A stretch of 64,000 nucleotides of DNA from Calliopum simillimum (Eukaryota; Arthropoda; Insecta; Diptera; Lauxaniidae), in NCBI GenBank assembly GCA_951812925.1, contig OX638369.1, positions 41,845,061 through 41,909,060 of the forward strand, given 5' to 3'. Below the pieces are notes generated by a model. The model worked only from the letters and a program-made list of their open reading frames with translations. It was not told the origin of the DNA and made no database searches. Position numbers and translations under genes: made by a program. Shown piece by piece: positions 29,357-42,069 of this stretch. Each line of letters begins with the position of its first letter. Positions within the stretch are counted from its first letter, which is position 1.

Positions 29357-30711
29357 TAAATTGATTGTTTTACACTTGGAGTTTTATTTTTGTTTTTGTA
29401 ATTATATATAAATGAAAATTTGTTTAGTTATTGAATTTTGTTTCTTTTTTTTGTGTTTTTTAAGCGAAAATTCTTTTGAAAGTAAAATATTTACAAATTA
29501 TACAAAACAGCAACTATGTAAACGTAACTATTATTAATATATAATTTTATTTTAAATGAATAACAAAATTTTAAATGATCGAAGTTTTAAATTTCGTTCA
29601 TTTTACGCAAAATTGATTGATTTAAGAGAAACATTAATCAAGCTTTTATAAGAAATGCACCGCTTTAATTAACATTTGATTTTAAGTTTTATTTCAATTT
29701 TGCTGTCGTTGGTCCCTCTGCAAAATTTAATCAAAGTGTCATTCCTTTTAGTTGAAATCATGTATCCTTACTAAATGCAAATTTCGATTAATAAAATTAT
29801 ATTCGAAATTTTTAAAGATTTTAGCTTTCATTTGAAAATTAAAGTTTGTTTAATAGTTGAAAAGTTATAAATACTTAGCAAAAAATAATTTAAATATAAC
29901 GCCTACAACTATGCACTAAAAAACATCTTAAAACATTGCTGCAGCTAAGATATGCACAATATAGCCCTCAACATAGCATAGTTTTTGGCATATATTTAAA
30001 TTAGTTTAAGTAAAAAGTCTAAAAAAAAACCCTTTTCAGTTATTATATTTAGCGTTTATTATTTATCATAGCTTAAATTGCTAAGCAAAATAAAAAACAT
30101 GTTGAACTAAACATAATATACAATTTATACGCAGATATGAATTCATATTTTTTTATTTTGTTGATTTTTAGGCGCTTAAATTGTAGCGAATGTAGAAAGT
30201 TTTATTGTCAAAAAATTGTGGATTTTTATGCATTCTATGATTGTAAGTTTGCAGTTTTGTTGAAGAAAAATTGTTTCAAAAACCTAATAACTTTTAAATA
30301 AAAATGCAAAAAAATTCTTTCTTTTTTCTCAATAATATGTAGAAAAAAAAAAATAAACTTAAATGTGCAACTATTTATGTACTGTATATGCAAATAATAT
30401 ACATATATTTATATAGTAGGTATAAGTAGCAACCAACTATAGATTTCTGAACATGTATATTTATTCCTTCAATAAAAATCCCTAACACTATCCTATTAGA
30501 AAATGTAGTAAAATAAATATACGATATATAAAATGCATACAATTTGTGTTCTGTAGTTTGCTTAATTTTTTGGAGTTTTAAGACATAAGATTTAAAAAAA
30601 AAATAGGAATCTGTAGTTAAAAAAACCCAGCCGGTTTTCGGTTCAAGCTTGAAAAATCAACTTTAAAAAGGCAAATCATTTTAACTGCTGTTGTCTTTAG
30701 GTCAACTTTGC
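29357..30711. other. 3' UTR and intergenic AT-rich DNA
   Basis: Presumed 3' UTR of TBC1D23 followed by very AT-rich intergenic sequence. There are several AATAAA signals (for example 29355 and 29790), but none can be singled out. No open frame of interest is present. Confidence 0.5.
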
Positions 30712-31037
30712 CCCAGACAGATAACAGCTCTAATCTAGATTATAGACGCAATGATGTGAATCTTTTGTTGCATGATTTTAGGCAGTTTCTAAACACATAT
30801 TTCATACACATTGACTAAAAGAAAATTTCCCAATTCAGGGTCCAAAAAATTCTAAAACATCAGAAACAAGATTAATAGTAGTTAATCATCAGAAAAGCTG
30901 ATAAGAATTTTTTGGACCCTGAATTGGAAGATTTTCTTTAGTCAATGTTGTGTTTAAAAAATGCCTAAAATCATGCAACAAAAATTTTTACACATTATTG
31001 CGTCTATAAACTAGATTAGATCTGTCGTGTGTCTGGG
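30712..31037. mobile_element. Hairpin MITE, 326 bp
   Basis: The ends are CCCAGACAG and CTGTCGTGTGTCTGGG. Inverted matching continues through CTAATCTAG, ATAGACGCAAT, TTGTTGCATGATTTTAGGCA, CATTGACTAAA and CAATTCAGGGTCCAAAAAAT, so arms of about 150 bp meet at a small loop near 30870. Confidence 0.9.
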
Positions 31038-33519
31038 ACATTATATTTTAAATGATGCATTAAAGTTAAAATTCGTATATGGATTCTCATATGATTTTTC
31101 ACTTCATGGTGTCATTTTCAAATGGTCATAACTTCTTAAAAAAAAATCATAAAAGACGACATTTTGAAGACAAAAAATAATGCAATGCATTTAAGAGAAA
31201 CGAGCAAACCATTTGCTAACGTTCTCTATATAACCTCAAAAATAGTGTTTTTGTACTTTTAGGTTAGATTATTCTAAAAACTATAAAATATTGAACAACT
31301 CTAAGATCGGATTCAGATTGAGTATTGCCAAATATGTATCGCAAAAACAACTAAGTAGTTTCGTTTTGGTTTTTTGTCTTTTTTCCAAAAATATTTTCAA
31401 TTTTACAACAGGGAATTCGAAGCGCGAATAAAACTTGTAAGTATTATGATGCAAAAATTTCTTAAGGTTCAATACTACAGAGAGCAGCTTGAGTTGTTAG
31501 TTTAGCACAGGGGCTGCCAAACTTTAATTTTTAGAAATTAATTACAAAACAACAAGTTTTGGAGATTTAGCTATCTGAATATCCGGATATAGTTTCTAGA
31601 ATAACTTTTATAAGTTAGTAACACTTTGATGGATTTAAAATTGAAGTGATAAAACGTGACGCTGGACCAGACCCTATCTTACGTAATGTGAAACCCTACT
31701 TTTCATATATTTACCCCCTTATAAGTACCGGTGCCAAAGGCGTTTTGGTTGACTACGTTTGTGCGCAAACTGAAAAGAACAAATGTGAGTTATTAATAAT
31801 TTTTTTTTTCTAAAGAATGGGTTGTTTAAAGCGCCGTCCCGTGATGGTTCATTAAACCCCCCTCCCTCTGTGACACAACGTGATACTTACTCGAACCACC
31901 TCCTCCCCTATGAGCGTCACGAGGTTTATGGATAGCCCTTAAGCTGTCAAAATCAAATGGAAAATAGCAGTGTTGCATAGTAAATTTATGACGAAAATTG
32001 GTAGAAAAAAAATACCGTGCTGGAATTACGATCACAATTGGTCCCTCTCGAAACGAGTATATATTCTTAAGAGGAAATTTTTGCATTTATCTCTTTCCAT
32101 GACTTTCCTTATTCTTGAATTTCCCCCTCCAAGTAACTTTTTCTTGCGATTTTTGTTCTATTTTGGACAATATCGCTCATTTGCTGGAGAATAAGTCCTG
32201 TCTTGGAATCTGGTGAAGGGACTTTGACAATAACATGGTAACTCAGAATAAAGAACTAGCTAGAAGACTAAGGAGCACTCAAAAGCAGGTTTGAACAAAT
32301 CCTTGCGGCTCTATGCTTCACAAGAAGAAAATTAATATCGAGACGGGTGAGGAATACAACACATTCTCAATTTTCCAAGATATATTTTCAATTGTCTCCC
32401 AGTTTTTGTTTGCAATGGCGGATGGAAGGAAGGAAATGTTATCGACGAACGTTATTGACAGGTATATATGAAAAATTGTATTGCTATCCGTATAAAGTTT
32501 TGTGATATGTATGCATAAATATTTCCCATAATATTTCAACTGTTGAATTTCGGGATCTGGTTCTTGCATGGTTTTATCTTAAGTCAGTATTCCACAGTTC
32601 TCAAGCGCACAACAAATAGTTTGGGTATAAAATTCAAACCAAATTGGATGAATCCAAATCTACACCGAATTTGGTATAAAATCTATCCGACAACTTGGTA
32701 TACAAACCGTTTATACTTGTTCGTATAAAATTTATACAAATAAGGTATTAATACAATTCATACTATTTTGGTTTAAATTTAATAGTGTCACCATACAAAA
32801 ATCTTTTATACTATTTTTGTATAAATTTTATAAAGAAGTTCTTATGAAAGTATCATAAATTTCGTAATAAAGTTTTTTTGAGTATGTTTTTAATCTGTCA
32901 TTCTTCAATCTAATTTATCATATTGGTACCACTCATCGCATATACCATATTGTGTTGTGTGACTTGCATCGTTTCACCTAAAGCTATTTTCCAATTAGTA
33001 TAAATAAGTTTTTACTTTATCCCTTAACTCTTTGCTGTGCAGCTTTAAATACTTTCATAGTTCAATGCTATACTAAATGATTATGATATAAGCTACGTCT
33101 GCATTTAGTGTGGACACAAACCGCAAGCAAGTGCTGCATTCGAACTTGAAAGCTTAGGAATTCATTCTCCCAGCAAATTCGGCATTGCGCATGCGACACA
33201 ATGCCGAGCAAAAATATATTCGATAGAATGGATGGTTGGATGCATAATGGCTGAAACCATTGTGTGGTTGCCTGACCATAACGGCATAACACATACATAC
33301 AAGCACAAGCACACAATGTTAATCTTATCAATGACGTATATGTGAATGAAGAAAAGCTTAAACCAGCCTGCTGCTGCTGCTGCTGTGGCTGCTATTACTG
33401 TTGTTGGCCCCGGTAGCAGGTCATAATAACGACGATTCGTGCTTCCTTTCGTGCATTCAAGGAACGTTTTTTTTCTCGATTTTCTACCATATCGGTTAAG
33501 TTTTTTTTTTTTTTTTGTT
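31038..33519. other. Intergenic, no gene seen
   Basis: AT-rich with poly-T runs. The motif GTATAAAATT recurs several times between 32620 and 32830. A (CTG)n tract lies at 33368-33390. Open frames (for example 31826-32086 minus, 33162-33563 minus) are low-complexity or unsupported. Confidence 0.45.
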
Positions 33520-33860
33520 TTCGCTCTGTGTGTGTAGTACATTTTGTGCAGCGTAGAAATCAAATAAAAACTGTTGCTCCTGAACGTTACGACAGCAGTT
33601 CATTGAGAACACTCGAGCTGTTAACAGGAACTACTACTACCGAAGAAGAAGAAGAAGCTGAAGAGGACAAAAACACCATCATCAAGTGGGCGACAGTGAA
33701 TAAAAAATTTTGAAAAAGTAAAAATTCAAGTGAAAGTGAAAATTTTAAAGAAAAAAATAATATTTTAAATTTAAAAAAATAATCAAAAAAAAAAAAAAAT
33801 CGAATTTTTGTTTTTAGCTTGAACGTTTAAAGCCATCACTGTACATCGACCGGAATTGAA
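33520..33860 (+). promoter_or_regulatory. Presumed 5' UTR of the secreted-protein gene
   Basis: Relative to its flanks this stretch is GC-richer (33560-33690), then purine-rich with GTGAATAAAA and CAAGTGAAAGTGAAAA, typical of fly leaders. It runs directly into the ATG at 33861. A GAAGAAGAAGAAG tract at about 33643 creates a spurious acidic frame. No TATA box was identified. Confidence 0.4.
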
Positions 33861-34011
33861 ATGTTGCAGCAACAGAAATCGCATGCAGCTACCATATTGC
33901 TGCTATTATTGGTAGCAATTGCAACTGTTGCATCAGTGCCAACATCTGTATTGGTACAAAATTCAGAGTTGGCCGCTAATGCCAACGGCAACAACAACCG
34001 CAATTTTAAGG
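33861..34011 (+). CDS. First coding exon of a secreted or membrane protein gene
   Basis: ATG in GAAATG context opens 50 codons plus one base and ends at the strong donor G/GTGAGTAA (intron from 34012). The peptide starts MLQQQKSHAA, followed by a hydrophobic core TILLLLLVAIATVASV, a classical signal peptide with likely cleavage around residues 27-31. A short Asn/Ala-rich mature start, ANANGNNNRNFK, follows. Phase-1 donor. The exon stands out in GC content and codon use. The remaining exons were not identified with confidence; the intron probably contains the hairpin elements and decayed array to its right and may extend past 43.8 kb. I do not recognise the protein; first exons of fly receptors and adhesion molecules often look like this. 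Confidence 0.7.
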
Positions 34012-35527
34012 GTGAGTAATTTTAGTACCCAAAACTAAGAATAGATAAATAGTAAAATTTTATTACAAAGTGAAACCACAAAAAAGAAAAAAAAAAATCT
34101 TTGCTCAATGATGTGTTTTTGCGTAGGTGGCAGCTGCTGCTGCTGCTTTGGTGACTGACTTTCCAGCTCCAGCTGTAGGGTGTTAACTTTTTGGCTGTTA
34201 ACTTTTTTTTGTCTTTACTTTTGCTTTTGATTCCAATGACGTAGGCGATGTTGTTTACGTTTGAAGTGGGGTCTCTCACATTTTTACGAACCGTGTGATT
34301 GCGTGCCTGACGCTTGGCTGGCTTTTTGCAAACAAAGAGGTCAGTTAGCTACACTGAGGCAAAAGTATTGTCGCAATTTATTTGTATTTTGGAAAGTTTA
34401 AAGAAATTTTTAAATTTTAAAAAATGCTCGTTTGGTTCTCTGTCCTTTGTAGCGATATTGATAAATTCTTTCTTAGATTTTTTTTTTTTGATTTTTAAGC
34501 CTTTTGCTCAATAATTGCGTACAAACATGAATTTCTTGAAAAATATATTTTTGCAAAAAACTTTATTTTCGCTTCCCGAAAGCTGTTAGCTTAAGCAAGT
34601 AAACCTCATTTAAATTATAATTTTATCATTATTCTGGTAAAAGTAATATGCATTTGAAAAAATGTTTGTTTTAATCGAAAGGCAATCAATCATACGACCT
34701 GCTGTGCAATAAATTATTTTTTTTGGATAGCTATAAATTTTTTAATTATAACGGCAAAATAATAATTGAAATATTATTATAAGGCTAAATTTAGCAACTT
34801 TCAGAAATTATTGCTCATTCTTAAATATCAGCACATTAAATGAAGTAAATAATTTCTTTTGCAAATGTTTATTTTGAATAATATTCAAAATGGAGTTTAT
34901 GTTGAAATGCTACTACAAACGGGTTTATATTTTTCATAATCATTAAAAAGTTTTTGGAAATTGTGAGAGTCACCTTTGAAATATCATTTAAAGTACTGTT
35001 CTATTATTTTTGTCAACCAAAGTTGTAGATCAAATTGATATTTTTCCGTTTAACTAAGCGACAATCATACGACCTGTTGTACAATGCATGCTAAAAAAGT
35101 TTATTTTTCACGAACCCATAACACAGGCCCGCAAATTCGACACTTTTTTTTCATCTCTTGATTTTTGAAGCCAATTATGGTGGTTTGGGTCCTCTAAGTC
35201 TCGAATCTGAACTTGGTTTATTCCCATCAAGTCAGGATTTTGTGATATTCCAATTTTTATAATCTCAAAATTAATGAAAAATCGTTTGCTTTTCACTGTT
35301 ATTTTAAAATTTCTCAAAATTATGACGTGATAGAGCAATTTTGTAAACGGAATTGGGCTCAGCATCAAAATATACATTGGAAATCACTCTCGTAATTTTG
35401 AGGCGGTTACTCTTGATCGTCTGTGCTGCATTTGAAAACTTATTAATTCAATCGTGTGTGATGGTAGAGGCGTAGAAGTGACTCAAATAAAATTTTCAAT
35501 TATTTTAAGTTTTTTTTTTTTTTTTTT

Positions 35528-35632
35528 GGATGAGGGGTGTCACACCCCAATGTCCAATCAATCACATGTTTCTTATAAATTTGTTGGAGCGCCAAAAAAA
35601 CATCGGGTGCAAATATGGTTTTGATACGTTCA
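35528..35632 (+). repeat. Uninterrupted copy of the repeat that hosts the Tc1-like element
   Basis: GATGAGGGGTGTCACACCCC is followed by TGTCCAATCAATCACATG, TTTCTTATAAATTT and GGAGCGCCAAAAAAACAT. It corresponds to 3829-3855 joined to 5162-5242, so it shows the pre-insertion state. Confidence 0.7.
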
Positions 35633-37329
35633 GTAGTATAGGTAATCTTGTTTATACAAAAATGGCACTTAAGTAAAACTTAAATTACTGAAAATTGTGA
35701 CAAGCAGGAATTTTTCACTATTTTTCTCATAATAAGCACACTAAAATCTATAGAAATCAATTTTTAAAATTCAGAGAGGAAAACCCATGCGGGACTGTGT
35801 TATTTTTGTAATTATGAAAATAAGGAGGTTATTTTGAAGCTGAGTGCAAAAGTTTCTTTGTAAAAAATTTTAAAAATTTAATCTCTTGAGAAAGTAATTA
35901 TTCTTAAGCAAACGCCTTAAAAAAAACTTTTTAAGCTTCAAAGCTTGACCTGAAGATACACTTCTTTTTGAACTTAATAAATAAGTCGAACATTTCATGT
36001 GTGATTTAACGTCAAGTATACGACCTGTTGTACGATTCATGCAAAAAACGTTAATTTTTCAAAATGCTACAATTTTGGTAACTGAGCAGATAAAGCAATA
36101 TTTGAAACAACATTATGAAGGTAAAGTTCAAAGTTCCGGAAATAATGAAATTTTTTGGAAGCTAAAATTCAATGTTACTTAGATAGGTTTCAAGTTGAAA
36201 AAAGTGCTTTTACTTTCAAACAAAAATTTACTTTCAAAATATTTTTTTAAGTTTGTTTTTAAATGCTGGTGAATTCCACTTTAAGATACCGTTCCAATTA
36301 CCTTTCCAGCAAACTATATAAGTAAAAAGAAAATATTTGAAAATAAAATATTTTTGCATTCAAACTGAAGTTAAGTATACGACCTGTTGTATATAGAATG
36401 TAATAAATGTTATAATTTAGATATAATTTTGTAAGCTGGGACGATTCGTATAGAATTTAAAAGCAGAAAATTAGGTTTTTTTATAATCTTTGTGTGGTTT
36501 TTTTTAATAACGGAAAAATGTGTACGCTTGCGTTTTTTCTACCTTTTTTTATCTTTGGAGCATTTTACACAACTTCGTCGCTTTTGCCTCCAACGGGCAT
36601 GTGATCACCAATAACGCCGTAATTAACATTACGATTTTTTAAATGTCGTCCAGACTTGTCCATGTCTTCAACCAACGCGGTGATAAACTCAATATAGGGA
36701 ACTAATTATTCAGTCATTTCGCAACACGCAACACATATAAGCAAGGAAATTGATTACATATTTTTCGGCCATTTCCACATACATATTTATGGTTTTTCAT
36801 ATGTATATTTGCATATAAACTCACTATTTTGCTTGCTAAAAATTTTTTGGGATACATTGCCTCAACAGGTTCGAAAGGGTTAAAGAGAGTACTAATACTA
36901 TGGAATTGTATTAAGTTAAATAAATTTTTTAAAGTTTTTGAAGGTAGATAATAACAGCTTCAATATAACACTCAAGTAAAATTTTAGAATTTTTTTTCTA
37001 AACCTTGTAGCTATGTATTTGTAAATAGCATATTTTGGACTACAATTTAAAGATGAGTATACGACCTGTTATATTTATTTATTCAAGAGTTAAAATTTTG
37101 GTCATTATAAAAAGAAAAAAATTTAAATGGAATTTTTAAAAAGGCAAAAAGCGTATAGCAAAAACGAAATCTACGGAAAATTCTAAATAAACTTCCCCAA
37201 GAAGCTAGAGGTCTAAAATGAAAACCGAGCTCCCGCCTATAGTCATAAATATTTGAGTTTGACGAATATTAAAAATTTTTCTAATGTGAATTTTTATGTC
37301 TTTCACAAGGATAAAACTAAACCGTAAAA

Positions 37330-37530
37330 ATTCATTGAAAATTCCAGTAATTTTTACTGATATTTTCAGTAACTGTGCGCCGTAAAAAAAAAACAGTAAT
37401 TTTTAATGATTACACATAGTGAATTTTTTTAAAAGTACAAAAATAAAAAAAAAATCTTATGTTGACGGAGCGAGTATCGAACTTAAGACCTTTGTACTTA
37501 TAGGCGACTCTCTATCTACTGAGCTAATGT
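37330..37530 (-). repeat. tRNA-derived SINE-like segment
   Basis: Read on the minus strand, 37530-37455 contains ATTAGCTCAGTAGATAGAGA (A-box region) and GGTCTTAAGTTCGATAC (B box) at tRNA spacing. The T-arm stem does not pair and the acceptor stem is not recognisable, so it is not a working tRNA gene. An A/T-rich body follows toward 37330. Confidence 0.45.
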
Positions 37531-38544
37531 GTCTCTTTCATTTCTATAGCTTATTGTTTTATTTAAATTACTTATGAATGCAATTTTTAACAATCTTAAT
37601 CAGTAATAATTCAAGGGTATTCTAAGTAAATATTGCAGAGCTCATTGGTATTTTTTCATGTGCGCACTTTATACTTTTTTACAAATTGTCACTGTACTTT
37701 TTGCAGTTTGAAACGTATATTTTACTTTCGTACCATTACTTTTTCATAAAAATCTGTAAAGTATTTGAATTACTGGAACAAATCGTAATTTTTCATGGGA
37801 TTATTATCAATTTGTGCTGTTTGAAAAACAATTTTGGTGGATCATTTTTTTTGCGTGTAGGTTTTGATGTTAGAACCATAGTTTCTTGGTGAAGTTTTAT
37901 TAGAATTTTTCGTAGATTTCGTTTTTTGCTATACGACTTTGAAAAAAAAAAAAAAAATCATATACATAGTAACATATACATAGTAAGATACCCGAAGCTT
38001 AAAAATTATTACTTATGAAATAACTTCTTTCATGGAAAACAGCAATCTTTGCAAAATTCTTGAAATATGGTTTATGCTGAAAAATGCTTGCACTTCCAAG
38101 CAAACTAATATTTTTGTAATTTATTGACAATTTTTTAAGCTGCTTGTTATGGTTTTTACCGATTTTTCAGAATGTTGGCATTTCTATTAAATTTATAGCA
38201 CTTTAAATTTAATAAAACATTTCCACTCGACTGATTGTCAATATATGAAAAAAAAAACGTTGTTTTATAGAAAGCCATAATCAAGCCAACCATATTAATA
38301 ATTAACAAATTTCTTTTGATTTATTTTAAAGCCTTTGCAGAAGAGTTTATTAAAAAGCTCAGTAATGATACTAAAATGCTCTGGAAAGTGCTGGTTTTAC
38401 TTTTATATTGTTCCATCATAAAGAGTTCTTAATAAAGATCATAAAACATTCTTTTTTGACTCATATATTTCTTAATAAGCGTCATTATGCTCTTTAGTCT
38501 ATTAAAAACAGAGAGATGTACACTAGATAGTATCACAAAAAAAA

Positions 38545-39773
38545 GTGCGCTGCAAACAACTGATTATCGAAAATGTATTTTATGGAAAAACCGTTTTTTT
38601 TTTCAACTTCTAAAAAAGTAGCTGCTAGATAGATGATATATCGTTGTAGAACACATCACAATATTAAAGCCCATTTGAAAAGCGTAAAACTTATCCCTAC
38701 AAAATTTCTTAAAATTGTTGAGACTATAGAAGCTGCAGCGAATCTTAAACTTCAGTGCAAAATATGAAAAAACGGATATTAAAAAAAAAAACCGGAAATC
38801 GACCCTAAATCTATGCAATACTCTTTTTTTTAATCGAAAACTTCCAAAACTAATGTACACAAGAATCACCCAATGGTCAAAATTTGACCACAAATGTATT
38901 TAATAATTTTGGTACTTTTTGGACAGGTTTTGTACTTTTTTTTCTATTTGGTACAAAATAGAAAAGCTCACTTATCATCCCTGTTATAGTCACAAATTTG
39001 AAATGAAAAGAAAACAAAGAACATGAAGTCAGTGTTAGTCAGCTTTTTGGCTTTCTCTTTGTGATGTATCCTTTTTTTAGCTCTATGTGACCGCGTACAT
39101 TGTCGTTGTTAATATTGAAAAATTTGCACTTAATTTGACCTGGCTTAATGGCAAAATATTAACATAATTTTAACTTTGTGCACATCTACAAACAAATACC
39201 TTTCTAATGGTGTATAATTCAAAGTCGTGCTCCATTTCTAACACAGTAAAAAAGAAAGGACAAATTTTTGACTTGCTTGCGTTTTAAAAAATTTAGTTAC
39301 TGACTACTTTTAATAAAATAAAATAACATTATATCATTTAATTTAATAAATTTAAATCTTTTAACATAGCAGCATTCGACTTAAAAAATATTGCATAGTT
39401 TTAGGGGTCGAATCCAGAGGTTTTTAATCTTCGTTTTATCATATTTTGCACTGAAGTTTTAGATTCGCTGTAGCTTCTTCAATTTCAACAATTTGAGGAA
39501 ATATTGTAAAGATAAATTTTATGATTTTTTATGGGCTTTGGCACCATAGGCTGGTAGAAACTGAGATAATTAGTGCAATTAGTCGACAAAAAAACATTTC
39601 AGACAAACGATTTTTATGAATGAAATGTAGCGCACATCAAGAAACTTACAACGATATACAAGACTTGATAATCAGATCAAATAGCTACTTTTTTAGAGGT
39701 TGAAAAAAAATTTTTTTTTATTACAATAAATCCATTTTTAATAAGCTTTCAAAATGGGCAGTTTGCAGCGAAC
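38545..39773. mobile_element. Long hairpin element with a repeat in its loop
   Basis: Arms 38545-38820 and 39389-39773 are inverted copies. The ends read GTGCGCTGCAAAC and (inverse of right) GTTCGCTGCAAAC. The arms share TAGCAGCTACTTTTTTAGAA-type and TTTTGCACTGAAGTTTAAGA-type blocks. The loop (38821-39388) holds the dispersed repeat at 38865-39275, which occurs elsewhere without these arms and is therefore probably a separate insertion. Confidence 0.75.
38865..39275 (+). repeat. Dispersed ~410-bp repeat, copy 2 (empty site for the 127-bp MITE)
   Basis: Collinear with 24580-25110. The uninterrupted junction GACCTGGCTTAATGGC at 39138-39152 marks the site that is filled in copy 1. Confidence 0.85.
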
Positions 39774-40143
39774 TTCTTTTTTTCCTGTATGCAGATCGTT
39801 ACTGTCTAAAGCACACTTAAAACCAAACAATTATGTGAGCTTACTCGTTTTGGACTCAAAATCATGAGCACTCCAAAAATGCTTGACTGAGTCATTAAAT
39901 GCATGCAATTCCTGGTAGCTGAAAGATTTTACTTTCCAATATTACATAAATCACTCCCATGTGATTTTTCCAAAAAAAAATTATAGCGTTTCAAGACTAA
40001 GAAATTTTTATGTTAAATAAAAGTCAAGTATACGACCTGTAATCCGCAATACATCTCTAGACCTTAGGACAGCAAGGTTCAGCCTCTTTCTAAGTTCTTT
40101 AAACCTAATATATTGGCTTGAAAAAAAAATTTAAATTTGTAAT

Positions 40144-42069
40144 ATATGAATGGGTTTTTTTGAAAGTGGAATAAGTCCACTTTTTCATAAACTGAGATAT
40201 TGAAGGGTTTGCGTACGACTCAATTTAAAAATATTGGCAAGCGCTATTTAACTGGTGTTAAGTGTTTACCACTGTAAATTTACCAAATTTTGTTATGCTG
40301 TAAAAATTTTTACAGGTGTAATAGAAAATAGTCGAGTTTTTTTGGTCTGAATGGACTTATTCCACTTTCATTTATAATAAATTTAAAAATTTGTTATACT
40401 TTTGTATGACTTATTCCATTTTTACTCACAAAATATTTTGTAAACTAAAGCAAAGGAAAATTAAAACTTAGAAAAATTTTACTTTAAAAACTGTTGTTGT
40501 TTTTTTTCTTTTATTTTTGCCCAAATAGGGCTCTGAGAAATAATTACAACAATAACAAAAACAAAAAGTTCTTGTGGGACCTACTTTCGGAGGTATAGCC
40601 ATCGGAAGATCGAGAAATATCTTTTATAAAAACTGTTATAAGTTGGGAACCCCTAAAAGGATTTCAATAATGTTAGTGTCATACGAAAGATATATTAATT
40701 TGCTATAAAATCAACCCGAAAAAATTTTTAATGCGAGTGGTGGTTATGGAGACATTGCAAATTTCCAGAAATTTTGATAATTTTTTTTTTTTAAAGCACT
40801 ATTTTTCCAAAAACTGTATCATTAACGCATAGTTTTAGTAACATAATATGAAAGCCCAATTTATTTCCTTTCATCTAACATGTAATTTGTACCTGATTTC
40901 TTGCACTAGCATACTTTTTTTTATAGGAAAACAAAAAAGTAAACTAAAGAAATTTTCATGAAATTTTGCAAAACATTACAAGAACAACAATAATACCAGC
41001 AACAACAACAACAAAAATAACAATAACAACAATAACGATGTTTTTGCATAGTTTTCGATCAATTCCGATTCCTGTAGACTTTTCGATGCTTTTCAATAAC
41101 TTACTTTTTTGTTTTCCTATAAAAAAAAATTTGTAATGCAAGAAATCAGGTACAAATTACATGTTGGATGAAAAGAAATAAATTGAGCTTTCATTTTATG
41201 TTACTAAAACTATGCGTTAATGATACAGTTTTTGGAAAAATAGTGCTTTAAAAAAAAAAATTATCAAAATTTTCGTGAAATTTGCAATATCTCTAAAACC
41301 CCCACTCGCATTAAAAATTTTTTCAGGTTGATTTTATAGCAAATTAATATATCTTTCGTATGACACTAACATTATTGAAATCCTTTCAGGGGTTCCCAAC
41401 TTATAATAGTTTTTATAAAAGATATATCTCGATCTTCCGATGGCTATATCTCCGAAAGTAGGTCCGACAAGAACTTTTTGTTGTTGTTGTTGTTGTAATT
41501 ATTTCCCAGAGCCCTATTTGGGCAAAAATAAAAGAAAAAAAAAACAACAACAGTTTTTAAAGTAAAATTTTTCTAAGTTTTAATTTTCCTTTGCTTTAGT
41601 TTACAAAATATTTTGTGAGTAAAAATGGAATAAGTCATACAAAAGTATAACAAATTTTTAAATTTATTATAAATGAAAGTGGAATAAGTCCATTCAGACC
41701 AAAAAAACTGGACTATTTTCTATTACACCTGTAAAAATTTTTACAGCATAACAAAATTTGGTAAATTTACAGTGGTAAACACTTAACACCAGTTAAATAG
41801 CGCTTGCCAATATTTTTAAATTGAATTAAAAGCAATATCTTCTGTGTAGCAGTAGATGAAAAAATGGACTTATTCCACTTTCAAAAAAATCATTTTTGTA
41901 AAAATGCTTTTCATGAAAAATTCTTTTAAGTAATTTATGATGAAATCGTGGTCTAACGAGTCTGTAATTTTCAATATAAATAGAGGACATATATAGCTAG
42001 CAATAACTACCATGAACTCAATTTTTCTGGAATTGGACTTATTCCACTTTCAAATAAACCCATTCATAT
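40144..42069. mobile_element. 1926-bp hairpin (foldback) element with ~0.8-kb near-identical arms
   Basis: Arms at about 40150-40942 and 41101-41899 are inverted copies separated by a 158-bp loop. Over long blocks differences are few (for example GGGCTCTGAGAAATAATTAC versus GGGCTCTGGGAAATAATTAC). The innermost match is TATAGGAAAACAAAAAAGTA. The left end ATATGAATGGGTTT matches the inverse of the right end at 42069; the right side has an extra ~170 bp with its own copy of the terminal motif. GGACTTATTCCACTTTC or its complement occurs at both ends and inside each arm, as expected for subterminal binding sites. There is no coding frame except artefacts. It is inserted in the TATACGACCTGTT array. 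Family unknown to me. Confidence 0.9.

Noticed and set aside
37455..37530. Functional tRNA gene
   Set aside because: A and B boxes are recognisable, but the T-arm and acceptor stems do not pair.
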